NCBI GenBank assembly: GCA_959602365.1
Contig: CAUGSS010000011.1
Location: 7,331-71,330, forward strand
Source: an uncultured Eubacteriales bacterium
GTDB taxonomy: Bacteria > Bacillota > Clostridia > Oscillospirales > Oscillospiraceae
Length of the DNA: 64,000 nucleotides
Direction: 5' to 3'
The notes beneath the pieces are model-generated. The model did no database searches. It worked only from the letters and a program-made list of their open reading frames with translations, and was not told the DNA's origin. Every line of letters begins with the position of its first letter. Position 1 is the first letter of the stretch. This document shows positions 24,295 to 31,840 of this stretch, one piece after another. Both the position numbers and the translations under genes were made by a program.

Positions 24295-25190
24295 GCTTCC
24301 ACCTCCCAGCCCAGCGCCCGAAGTTCAGCGGGCAGCGGGGCCGTCCACTGGAGGATCTGGCCGGTGAAGGGGTGCCTCAGCCGGATGCGCCAGGAGTGGA
24401 GGGCGGGCCACTGGGGGCCTGGTGGACCTCCATAGACTTCATCCCCCAGCAGCGGGCAGCCCAGGTGGGCCATATGCACCCGGATCTGGTGGGTGCGCCC
24501 GGTGTACAGCCGCAGCCGCACCAGGGCGGCGTCCCCCCTTCGCTCCAGGGTCTCATAGGCGGTGCGGGCGGCCTTGCCATGGCCGTCCACCCGGTAGCGG
24601 TTCAGGGCGCCGGGCACTGGGGCGATGGGGGCGGCCACCTCGCCCCGGGCAGGCTCCGGAGCGCCGGAGGTCAGGGCCAGGTACTCCCGCACAAAATCCT
24701 CTGTGTGGAGCAGGCCCTGGAGGGCCTCGTGGGCCTCCGGGCGCTTGGCGGCCAGCATCAGGCCGGAGGTGCCCCGGTCCAGCCGGTTCACCGGGTGGAA
24801 GGCGAAGGCCTCCCCCCGCTGCCGGAACAGCCAGGCCAGCCGGTTGCCCAGCGTATCCGCATAGTGGCCCGGCCCCGGGTGGACGGCCAGTCCGGCGGGT
24901 TTGTTCACCACCATCAGCCAGGCGTCCTCATAGCGGATATCCACCGCCCCCGGCGTCTCGATCCAGCGCACAGTGCCCCGGTCAGGCAGCCGAAGCAGAA
25001 GGCGCTGACCGGCGCTGACCGGATGATCGCTGAACACCCGGGTGCCGTCCAGGGTGATCCCCTCCGGGGCGAATTTGGCCCGCTTGATCCGGGTATCCGA
25101 AAGGCCCAGCCCCCGGCGCAGGGCCTGCTCCACCGTGCAGCCCTCCAGCTCCGGCGGCACCAGCAGCTCGAATTCCCGCACGGCCCTCAC
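24291..25190 (-). CDS. RluA-family pseudouridine synthase (second paralogue)
   Basis: A 299-residue enzyme modifying uridines in rRNA or tRNA. The catalytic motif HPVNRLDRGTSGLMLAAK contains the essential Asp, and GRTHQIRVHMAHLGCPLLGDEVYGG follows. The N-terminal region (ELEGCTVEQALRRGLGLS) resembles a divergent S4 domain. The GTG start overlaps the upstream TGA by three bases. It differs clearly from the RluA paralogue at 12194-13183 in its N-terminus and is closer to the YjbO/YtzF-like RluD branch, but the target site is unknown. Part of a NUDIX-RluA-GIY-YIG operon. Confidence 0.92.
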   Translation of the reverse strand: MRAVREFELLVPPELEGCTVEQALRRGLGLSDTRIKRAKFAPEGITLDGTRVFSDHPVSAGQRLLLRLPDRGTVRWIETPGAVDIRYEDAWLMVVNKPAGLAVHPGPGHYADTLGNRLAWLFRQRGEAFAFHPVNRLDRGTSGLMLAAKRPEAHEALQGLLHTEDFVREYLALTSGAPEPARGEVAAPIAPVPGALNRYRVDGHGKAARTAYETLERRGDAALVRLRLYTGRTHQIRVHMAHLGCPLLGDEVYGGPPGPQWPALHSWRIRLRHPFTGQILQWTAPLPAELRALGWEVEA

Positions 25191-25813
25191 AGCCGGCCGG
25201 CGGCGCGCAGCTTCAAAATGGCCTGGGCGATCATCTTACAGTGGTCAAAGGCGATGCCGTCACTCTCAAACGCCCCCAGGTGGTATTCCGTCCCCAGCGC
25301 GGTCTGCCGGGGCTCCGCCTGAACCCTGGCCCTGAGGACCTCCTCCTCCCGGGACAGCTTCAGCGCCAAAGTGCCCTGGCTCATGTGATACTGCAGCTGG
25401 AACCAGGCGGCCTCCGCGGCATCGTCATCCCCCCGGATCTGCAGTTTGCTGCGCTGGGCGATGGCGGCATAGGCGCAGGACATGGTCCAGCCCCGGGGAT
25501 CCCGGTCGGGACCGCTGAACAGGCCGATCTCCGACAGGGTGAGCCCCCGCACATGGGTCTCCTCCTCCAGCTCCCGGGCGGCGGCGTCCTCAGTAAACTC
25601 CTCGGGCTCCACAAAGCCCCCCGGCAGCGCCCAACAGCCCAGATAAGGGTGGTTGCCCCGGCGGATCATCAGCAGTTCCGGCCGGGCCCGCTCCAGAGAA
25701 AAGATCAGCAGGTCCACCGTCACGCTGGGGTGGGGGTAGTCCTTGGGGTGGTAGGCGGCCAGAAACTCCTCCAGGGTCTGGCCCGCCTGATTGCGCAGCG
25801 GTCTTTCACGCAT
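25187..25813 (-). CDS. NUDIX hydrolase
   Basis: Encodes 208 residues from the ATG at 25813, with AGAGGA upstream. The Nudix box is GGFVEPEEFTEDAAARELEEET, which fits GX5EX7REUXEEXGU apart from the last residues, at about residues 63-85. The preceding text (PELLMIRRGNHPYLGCWALPGGF) resembles ADP-ribose pyrophosphatase and NrtR-type domains, though no C-terminal helix-turn-helix is obvious. It hydrolyses a nucleoside diphosphate linked to another group; the substrate cannot be told. First gene of the NUDIX-RluA-GIY-YIG operon, with overlapping stop and start. Confidence 0.9.
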   Translation of the reverse strand: MRERPLRNQAGQTLEEFLAAYHPKDYPHPSVTVDLLIFSLERARPELLMIRRGNHPYLGCWALPGGFVEPEEFTEDAAARELEEETHVRGLTLSEIGLFSGPDRDPRGWTMSCAYAAIAQRSKLQIRGDDDAAEAAWFQLQYHMSQGTLALKLSREEEVLRARVQAEPRQTALGTEYHLGAFESDGIAFDHCKMIAQAILKLRAAGRL

Positions 25814-25896
25814 GGTCTCACGTCCTCTCATTGCGTTTGATATCAGCTTTAACCTACCGCGGCGGCGGCAATTTGTCAAGGGAAGCGCCCCTTTTC

Positions 25897-25925
25897 TTGC
25901 ATCCCACTGCCCGGTCGGGTATAAT
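25897..25925 (+). promoter_or_regulatory. greA promoter
   Basis: TTGCAT (25897-25902) and TATAAT (25920-25925) are 17 bases apart. AAAGGAG and the ATG follow about 20-30 bases later. Confidence 0.88.
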
Positions 25926-25957
25926 GGAACAAGCGCTTTGGAAAGGAGCATACAGCG

Positions 25958-26464
25958 ATGCATGACGAATTGACCGCTCAGGACATTGAACAGATGAGGG
26001 CTGAGCTGCGGCAGCGCAAAACCGTTCTGCTGCCCCAACTCATCGAGGCCGTCCAGGAGGCCCGGGCCTTTGGCGACCTGTGCGAAAATTTTGAATACAA
26101 GGCGGCCAAACAGGAGCTGAACGCCTGCAAACGCAGGATCCGGTATCTGGAGGGGATGATCTCCTCCGCCCGGGTCATCAGCGACCACTCCGGCGACGAC
26201 GAGGTGGGTCTGTTTGACAAGGTCACCGTGCGCATTCCCAGCATGGGGGATCGGGAGATGGTCTACCAGCTGGTGACCACCATGCGGGCCGATGCGCTCA
26301 AAGGCCGGATCACCCGGGAGTCCCCGGTGGGCAAGGCCCTGGCCGGACGGCACGCCGGTGAGACCATCCACGTTCAGGTCAATCCGGAATTTGGCTATGA
26401 CCTGGTCATCGTCTCCATCGAAAAGCAGGAGGATGACGGCAGCATTCAGATCAACGCCTTCTGA
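25958..26464 (+). CDS. greA: GreA/GreB family transcript cleavage factor
   Basis: A 168-residue protein, slightly longer than typical GreA. The N-terminal antiparallel coiled coil spans about residues 1-80 and carries the conserved acidic tip (FGDLCENFEYKAAKQEL, with the Asp and Glu used to recruit the catalytic metal). The C-terminal domain binds the rim of the polymerase secondary channel and shows SPVGKALAGRHAGETIHV. It rescues backtracked RNA polymerase by stimulating RNA cleavage. It is a single-gene unit with its own promoter and AAAGGAG, ending convergent with tex. Confidence 0.9.
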   Translation: MHDELTAQDIEQMRAELRQRKTVLLPQLIEAVQEARAFGDLCENFEYKAAKQELNACKRRIRYLEGMISSARVISDHSGDDEVGLFDKVTVRIPSMGDREMVYQLVTTMRADALKGRITRESPVGKALAGRHAGETIHVQVNPEFGYDLVIVSIEKQEDDGSIQINAF

Positions 26465-26564
26465 CCCCAGGACGGACAGGCGTTCAAAGGCGGGACAGCG
26501 CGGATCCTTGTGCAAAGGATTCGCGCTTTACAGTTATCTCTGTGCCGGAAGGACGTACCGTAAA

Positions 26565-26592
26565 CTGAAAAGGCATTTTCCTTTTCAGCTTT
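26565..26592. terminator. Bidirectional terminator between greA and tex
   Basis: CTGAAAAGG (26565-26573) pairs with CCTTTTCAG (26580-26588) around CATTTT, followed by CTTTT. The tex stop lies inside the right arm, so tex ends within its own terminator. Confidence 0.75.
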
Positions 26593-28750
26593 TCTGCATC
26601 TGAACCTGTTTGATTGACAGGGAAATCCGCTGCTTTTTCTCCTCCACTCCCAGCACGACAACCTGGACCACATCTCCCACGGACAGCGCCTCAGAGGGGT
26701 GTTTCAGATAGCGGCTGCAGATTTCGGAGATATGCACCAGGCCGTCCTGGTGCACCCCAATGTCCACAAACACGCCGAAGTCCACCACGTTGCGGACGGT
26801 CCCGGCGAGGACCATCCCGGGCTTCAGGTCTTTGAGCTCCATCACGTCGGTGCGCAGAATGGGGGCGGGCAGCTCTTCCCGGGGGTCCCGACCCGGCTTC
26901 AGCAGCTCCCGGGCCACATCCCGCAGGGTGAGCATACCGGCGCCGCAAAAGGCCTCGGCCCGCTGGGCCCCCGCCTGCTCCAGCCGGTTGGGCAGATCGG
27001 CCAGCCCGCCCCGGGACACGTCCTCCAGCGTGTACCCGCAGAGGGTGAGCAGCTGCTCTGCGGCGGCGTAGCTCTCCGGGTGGACGGCGGTGCGGTCCAG
27101 CACCTGGGCGCTCTCGGGCACCCGCAGGAAGCCGGCGCACTGCTGGTAGGCCTTGGGGCCCAGCTTGGGCACCTTGAGCAGCTGCTTCCGGGCGGTAAAG
27201 GGGCCGTGCTCCTCCCGGTAGGCCACAATATTCTTGGCGGTGGCGGCGTTGAGGCCGGACACCCGCCGCAGCAGCGAGGGGGAGGCGGTGTTCACGTCCA
27301 CTCCAACGGCGTTGACGCAGTCCTCCACCACTCCGTCCAGGGCCTCGTCCAGCCTGGCCTGGGGCATGTCGTGCTGATACTGCCCCACCCCGATGGCCTT
27401 GGGGTCGATCTTCACCAGCTCCGCCAGGGGGTCCTGGAGCCGCCGGGCGATGGACACGGCGCTGCGCAGGTTGACGTCGAACTGGGGAAATTCCTCCGCC
27501 GCCAGCTTGGAGGCGGAGTACACCGAGGCCCCGGCTTCGCTGACGATCATATAACTGACCGGGGTGTCCAGCTCCCGGATCAGCTCCGCCGTCATCTGTT
27601 CGGTCTCCCGGGAGGCGGTGCCGTTGCCGATGGCGATGTGCCGGACGCCGTCTTTTTTGACCAGCCCCTTCAGCAGGTCGATGGCCTCCCTGCGCCTGCG
27701 CTCCCCAAAGGTGGGATAGACCACTGCCGTGTCCAGCACCTTTCCGGTGCCGTCCACTACGGCGACCTTGCAGCCGTTGCGGTAACCGGGATCCAGTCCC
27801 ATGGTGACCTTGCCCTTTACCGGGGGCTGCATCAGCAGGGGGCGCAGGTTCAGGGCGAAGGTGCGGATGGCCCCCTCGGCAGCCTGGTCTGTGAGGCTGC
27901 TGCGCAGCTCCCGCTCAATGGAGGGGAAGATCAGCCGGTCATAGCTGTCTGCCGCCGCCGCCCGGACAAACTCCGCGGAGGGCGAAGCTCCCCGCAGCGT
28001 CCGGTTCTCCAGCACCTTGAGGGCCAGCTCCCGGTCCAGCTCCACGGACACCTTCAGGAATCCTTCCTTCTCCCCACGGTTGACCGCCAGCACCTGGTGC
28101 CCCTGGAGCTGGGCCAGGGGGCGGCGGAAGTCATAGTAGAGGGCATAGACCGAGTCCTCCTCTTTTGCGGCCCGGGTCACCAGGAAAGCCCTTTTCCCTG
28201 CCAGGTCTTTCAAGCTCTTGCGGATGGCCGCGTCGTCGGAGAGGACCTCGGCCAGAATGTCAGAGGCCCCCTGCAGGGCGTCCTCCGCCGTCTCCACCCC
28301 CTGCTCCGGATTCAGATAGGAGGCCGCCAAAACCTCTGGCGTCTGGGCATTTTTCACCTGCATAAAGAGTTTGACTGCCAGGGGCTCCAGCCCCTTTTCC
28401 CGGGCAATCGTGGCCCGGGTGCGGCGCTTCTGCTTATAGGGTCTGTAAAGGTCTTCCACTTCCGACAGAATAGCGGCCGAATCGATGGCCTTCTCCAGTT
28501 CCCCGGTCAGCTTTCCCTGTTCTGAGATGGCTTTTTTGACCTCCTGCTTCCGCTGTTCCAGGCTGCGCAGGTAGCCCAGCCGCTCCGACAAGGTGCGCAG
28601 CGTGGTGTCGTCCATGGCCCCATGGAGCTCCTTGCGGTATCGGGCAATAAAGGGGATGGTGTTGCCCTCGTCAATCAAATCAATGACATTTTGTACATAT
28701 TTTTCGTTTTGGCCGAGTTCTTCGGCCAGACGCTGTGCCAGTGTCTGCAT
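26585..28750 (-). CDS. tex: Tex-family S1 RNA-binding transcription accessory protein
   Basis: A 721-residue nucleic-acid-binding protein. In order it has the N-terminal HTH/Tex domain, a YqgF-like RNase H fold (LRPLLMQPPVKGKVTMGLDPGYRNGCK near residues 300-330), a helix-hairpin-helix pair (VGVDVNTASPSLLRRVSGL), and a C-terminal S1 domain (GMVLAGTVRNVVDFGVFVDIGVHQDGLVHISEI). Tex proteins influence transcription and toxin gene expression in several pathogens, but the mechanism is unclear. AAGGAG lies about ten bases before the ATG. It ends inside the terminator shared with greA. Confidence 0.96.
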   Translation of the reverse strand: MQTLAQRLAEELGQNEKYVQNVIDLIDEGNTIPFIARYRKELHGAMDDTTLRTLSERLGYLRSLEQRKQEVKKAISEQGKLTGELEKAIDSAAILSEVEDLYRPYKQKRRTRATIAREKGLEPLAVKLFMQVKNAQTPEVLAASYLNPEQGVETAEDALQGASDILAEVLSDDAAIRKSLKDLAGKRAFLVTRAAKEEDSVYALYYDFRRPLAQLQGHQVLAVNRGEKEGFLKVSVELDRELALKVLENRTLRGASPSAEFVRAAAADSYDRLIFPSIERELRSSLTDQAAEGAIRTFALNLRPLLMQPPVKGKVTMGLDPGYRNGCKVAVVDGTGKVLDTAVVYPTFGERRRREAIDLLKGLVKKDGVRHIAIGNGTASRETEQMTAELIRELDTPVSYMIVSEAGASVYSASKLAAEEFPQFDVNLRSAVSIARRLQDPLAELVKIDPKAIGVGQYQHDMPQARLDEALDGVVEDCVNAVGVDVNTASPSLLRRVSGLNAATAKNIVAYREEHGPFTARKQLLKVPKLGPKAYQQCAGFLRVPESAQVLDRTAVHPESYAAAEQLLTLCGYTLEDVSRGGLADLPNRLEQAGAQRAEAFCGAGMLTLRDVARELLKPGRDPREELPAPILRTDVMELKDLKPGMVLAGTVRNVVDFGVFVDIGVHQDGLVHISEICSRYLKHPSEALSVGDVVQVVVLGVEEKKQRISLSIKQVQMQKS

Positions 28751-28790
28751 TATTTACATAACTCCTTATTGTGTTAAATCGGCGCCCCGG

Positions 28791-28925
28791 CATAAAACAG
28801 ATCTCATACCCCCAGCCCAACAGCCCGCGGACGATGGCGCAGCCCACGCCGTGCCGCGGGGCACAGCTGATGAGCATGGCCAATGCGCTGCCGAAGGAAA
28901 TGCCGGTCTTGCCTCTCTGCCGCAC
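28791..28925 (-). pseudogene. Remnant of a small membrane peptide gene
   Basis: In the gap before tex, a minus-strand frame from a possible GTG at 28925 encodes KTGISFGSALAMLISCAP then RHGVGCAIVRGLLGWGYEI. This resembles a widespread family of roughly 45-residue single-pass Firmicutes peptides of pattern K-T-G-I-S-F-G-S-A-L-A. The reading does not stop after the motif as in intact members but runs on into tex in another frame, and no good ribosome binding site is visible, so it is probably decayed. The family resemblance is from memory, not from a search. Confidence 0.35.
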
Positions 28926-29030
28926 CGCCTGACCGCTGCCGGAGGGCTGCCGTGCCTCCCGGCGGCCAGCTTGTCCCGTTCCATGCCGCATCCTGGCTTT
29001 TCTCCCGGCCTGGGGCCAGAGGGTTTTATT

Positions 29031-29519
29031 TTACAGGGCGCGCTCCGCGATCACATCGGCAAAGGTGCCCCGGACCAGCTGCGCCAGCGCCTGGGGCTCC
29101 ACCACCACCTGGTCGCCAATCCGCCCGGCGGAGACGGCGATGGCGCCGCGCTCCAGGGCGGAGGCGTGAAACACGGTGGGAAACTGCTTCTTCATCCCCA
29201 CCGGAGAGCAGCCGCCCCGGACATAGCCGGTCAGGGGGAGCAGCTCCTTCACATGGAGCATGGCCACGCTCTTCTCCCCCACTGCACGGGCCGCCTTTTT
29301 GAGGTCCAGCTCCTCGGCTACCGGAATCACAAAGACGTAATAGCCCCCTTTGCTCCCCCGGGTCACCAGGGTTTTGAACACCCCGGCGGGATCCTCTCCC
29401 AGCGCCCTGGCCACAGCAAGGCCGTCCACAGCCTCCGCTCCATGGGGATAGTGCCTGGCCTCATAGGGGACCTTTTTCTGGTCCAGAATGCGCATCACGT
29501 TGGTCTTCTGCTCTTTCAA
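29031..29519 (-). CDS. ybaK: YbaK-type Cys-tRNA(Pro)/Cys-tRNA(Cys) deacylase
   Basis: A 162-residue protein very close to canonical YbaK. KTNVMRILDQKKVPYEARHYPH opens the domain, and FKTLVTRG contains the catalytic Lys, then HVKELLPLTGYVRGGCSPVGMKKQFPTVF. It removes Cys misattached to tRNA-Pro by prolyl-tRNA synthetase. Start is TTG: an in-frame TGA sits immediately before it, and GCAGGTG is seven bases upstream. A GC-rich gap of 280 bases separates it from tex. It is the typical member, whereas the protein at 17455-17943 is the divergent paralogue. Confidence 0.93.
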   Translation of the reverse strand: MKEQKTNVMRILDQKKVPYEARHYPHGAEAVDGLAVARALGEDPAGVFKTLVTRGSKGGYYVFVIPVAEELDLKKAARAVGEKSVAMLHVKELLPLTGYVRGGCSPVGMKKQFPTVFHASALERGAIAVSAGRIGDQVVVEPQALAQLVRGTFADVIAERAL

Positions 29520-29609
29520 TCACGACACCTGCCTTTTTCCGGGCTATTTTAGCACACTTTTCCCGTCAATACAAACCCGTTTCCGGTCCACTTTCCCCCG
29601 GGGGAACCC

Positions 29610-29638
29610 TTGTATTCCGGCACTCATTTTGCTATAAT
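29610..29638 (+). promoter_or_regulatory. recJ promoter
   Basis: TTGTAT (29610-29615) and TATAAT (29633-29638) with 17-base spacing, 59 bases before the recJ ATG. Confidence 0.85.
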
Positions 29639-29696
29639 GATTCATAATATTCTTTTTCTGCCGCCCGGTGCGGGCGGCCACTGAGGTTTTGCATCC

Positions 29697-31766
29697 ATGA
29701 AGTATGAACAATGGAATCCCGCCCCCCGGGATGGGGCGGCGGAACAGGCCCTGTTGTCTGCCGGCGTATCCCCTCTGGCGGCCCTCACCCTGGCGGGCCG
29801 GGGGATCCGCTCCCGGGAGGAGGCGTCGTCCTTTTTGGCTGCCGGGCCGGAACTGCTCCACGACCCCATGCTGCTCCGGGATATGGACGCGGCGGTGGAG
29901 CGGATCAACCGGGCCCTGGAACAGGGTGAGACAATCGCAATCTACGGCGACTACGATGTGGACGGCATCACCGCCACCTGTCTGCTCTCCTCCTATCTGA
30001 CGGAACGGGGGGCCAAGGTCCTCCCCTACATCCCCGACCGGCTCACCGAGGGCTACTCCCTGAACACCGACGCCATCACCCGGCTGCGGCTCAAGGGGGC
30101 CCGGCTGCTGGTCACGGTGGACTGCGGCATCACCAATGTGAAGGAGGCGGCATTTGCCCGGGGGATCGGCATGGACGTGGTCATCACCGATCACCACGAG
30201 TGCAAAGAGGAGCTGCCCCAGGCGGCGGCGGTGGTCAACCCCCACCGTCCCGACTGCCCCTATCCCTTCAAACAGCTGGCCGGGGTGGGCGTGGCCCTGA
30301 AGCTGGCCCTGGCGCTGACCCCCGAGGAACAGCGGTTCCAGGTGCTGGAGGCGTATGCCGACCTGGCCGCCATCGGCACTGTGGCCGACGTCATGAGCCT
30401 CACCGGGGAAAACCGCTCCATCGTCCTGCTGGGCCTGCGCCGGCTGGCCCACAGCCCCCGACCGGGCCTGCAGATGCTGATCCGGGAGTGCGCGCTGGAA
30501 GACAAGCCCATTACCTCCACCACCATCGGCTACACCATCTCTCCCAGGCTCAACGCCGCCGGGCGCATGGGCTGCCCCACGGTTGCGGCCCAGCTGCTGC
30601 TGACCCAGGACCCCAAAGAGGGGGCCCAGCTGGCGCGCACCCTGTGCGAGCTCAACCGGGAGCGCCAGCGCATCGAACAGGAGATTTTCGCCCAGTGCAT
30701 GCAGCTGCTGGAGGCCCGCCCGGAACTGGCCCGGGACGCCATCGTCCTGGCCGACAAGAGCTGGCACCAGGGGGTGGTGGGCATCGTGGCCTCCCGCCTG
30801 GCCGAGCGCTTCTCCGTGCCCGCCTTCATGATCTGCCTGGGGGAGGACGGCCGGGGCAAGGGCTCCTGCCGCTCCTGCGGCGATCTCAACCTGTTCCACG
30901 CCCTGGAACAGTGCGAGGACCTGTTGGAGGGCTTCGGGGGCCACGAGCTGGCGGCAGGCTTCACCATCGCCGAGGAGAACATCCCCGACTTCCGGGCCAA
31001 AATGCAGCGCCTGAGCGCCATTTGGCGCCGGGAGCACCAGAGCGTCTCCACCCTCTCTGTGGACGCGGTGCTGGAGGACGCGGGGCTGCTCACGCTGGAA
31101 AACGTGGCCGACCTGCAGCGGCTGGAGCCCTTCGGCACGGGGAATCCCCAGCCCATCTTTGTCCTCACCGGGGTTACGGTGTCCTCCATCACGCCGGTGG
31201 GCAAGGGGCGCCACACCCGGCTCAAGGTGGCCCGGGACGGCTGCAGCTTTGACGCCATTCTCTTCTCCTTCCCCCCGGAATCCACCGGCCTTCAGCCCGG
31301 CTGCCGGGCCGATCTGGCCTTTTATCCCCAGATCAACCAGTTCCGGGGCAACTGCACCGTGCAGCTCACCCTGGCGGACCTGCGGTGCGCCCCCTCCCTC
31401 TCCCAGCTGGACCGGATGCTGTATCAGCGCTGGAAACAGGGGGAATCCTTTCAGGGCAGGGAGCTGGAAATGCTGCTGCCCCAGCGGCAGGACTTTGTGG
31501 CCGTATGGCGCTATCTGTCCGCCCATGCCGCCTCTAATCTGTTCCGGGAGTCCCCGGCCCGGCTGGCCCGGAACATCTCCCGCTCCGCCGGACAGCGGGA
31601 GAGCTATACCCGGACCATGATCTGCCTGGAGGTCTTTCAGGAGCGGGGGCTGCTCCGCTTTACCTCCGGCCCCAACCTGGTGCAGATCCAGCTTCAGCCG
31701 GTCAGCGGCAAGGTGGATCTGGAGGCCTCTGAAATCCTGCGGGGGCTGCGCAGCATGCTGAAATAG
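29697..31766 (+). CDS. recJ: Single-stranded-DNA-specific exonuclease RecJ
   Basis: A 689-residue DHH-family 5'-3' exonuclease used in recombination and repair. Motif I is IYGDYDVDGITA (residues about 81-92), then VTVDCGI, motif III is ITDHHECKEELP, and NPHRPDCPYPFKQLAGVGVALKL follows. The DHHA1 domain shows GFGGHELAAGFTI. The C-terminal third is a Firmicutes-type extension. GAGG precedes the ATG. It starts the recJ-rel-dtd-MBL run; 74 bases separate it from rel, too little to exclude readthrough. Confidence 0.95.
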   Translation: MKYEQWNPAPRDGAAEQALLSAGVSPLAALTLAGRGIRSREEASSFLAAGPELLHDPMLLRDMDAAVERINRALEQGETIAIYGDYDVDGITATCLLSSYLTERGAKVLPYIPDRLTEGYSLNTDAITRLRLKGARLLVTVDCGITNVKEAAFARGIGMDVVITDHHECKEELPQAAAVVNPHRPDCPYPFKQLAGVGVALKLALALTPEEQRFQVLEAYADLAAIGTVADVMSLTGENRSIVLLGLRRLAHSPRPGLQMLIRECALEDKPITSTTIGYTISPRLNAAGRMGCPTVAAQLLLTQDPKEGAQLARTLCELNRERQRIEQEIFAQCMQLLEARPELARDAIVLADKSWHQGVVGIVASRLAERFSVPAFMICLGEDGRGKGSCRSCGDLNLFHALEQCEDLLEGFGGHELAAGFTIAEENIPDFRAKMQRLSAIWRREHQSVSTLSVDAVLEDAGLLTLENVADLQRLEPFGTGNPQPIFVLTGVTVSSITPVGKGRHTRLKVARDGCSFDAILFSFPPESTGLQPGCRADLAFYPQINQFRGNCTVQLTLADLRCAPSLSQLDRMLYQRWKQGESFQGRELEMLLPQRQDFVAVWRYLSAHAASNLFRESPARLARNISRSAGQRESYTRTMICLEVFQERGLLRFTSGPNLVQIQLQPVSGKVDLEASEILRGLRSMLK

Positions 31767-31840
31767 CCGAACCCCTTCACCAGACCGGGGGCGCTTCGTC
31801 CCCCTCTTTTTGACTCTGTATTATGATCGGAGATGATCTC

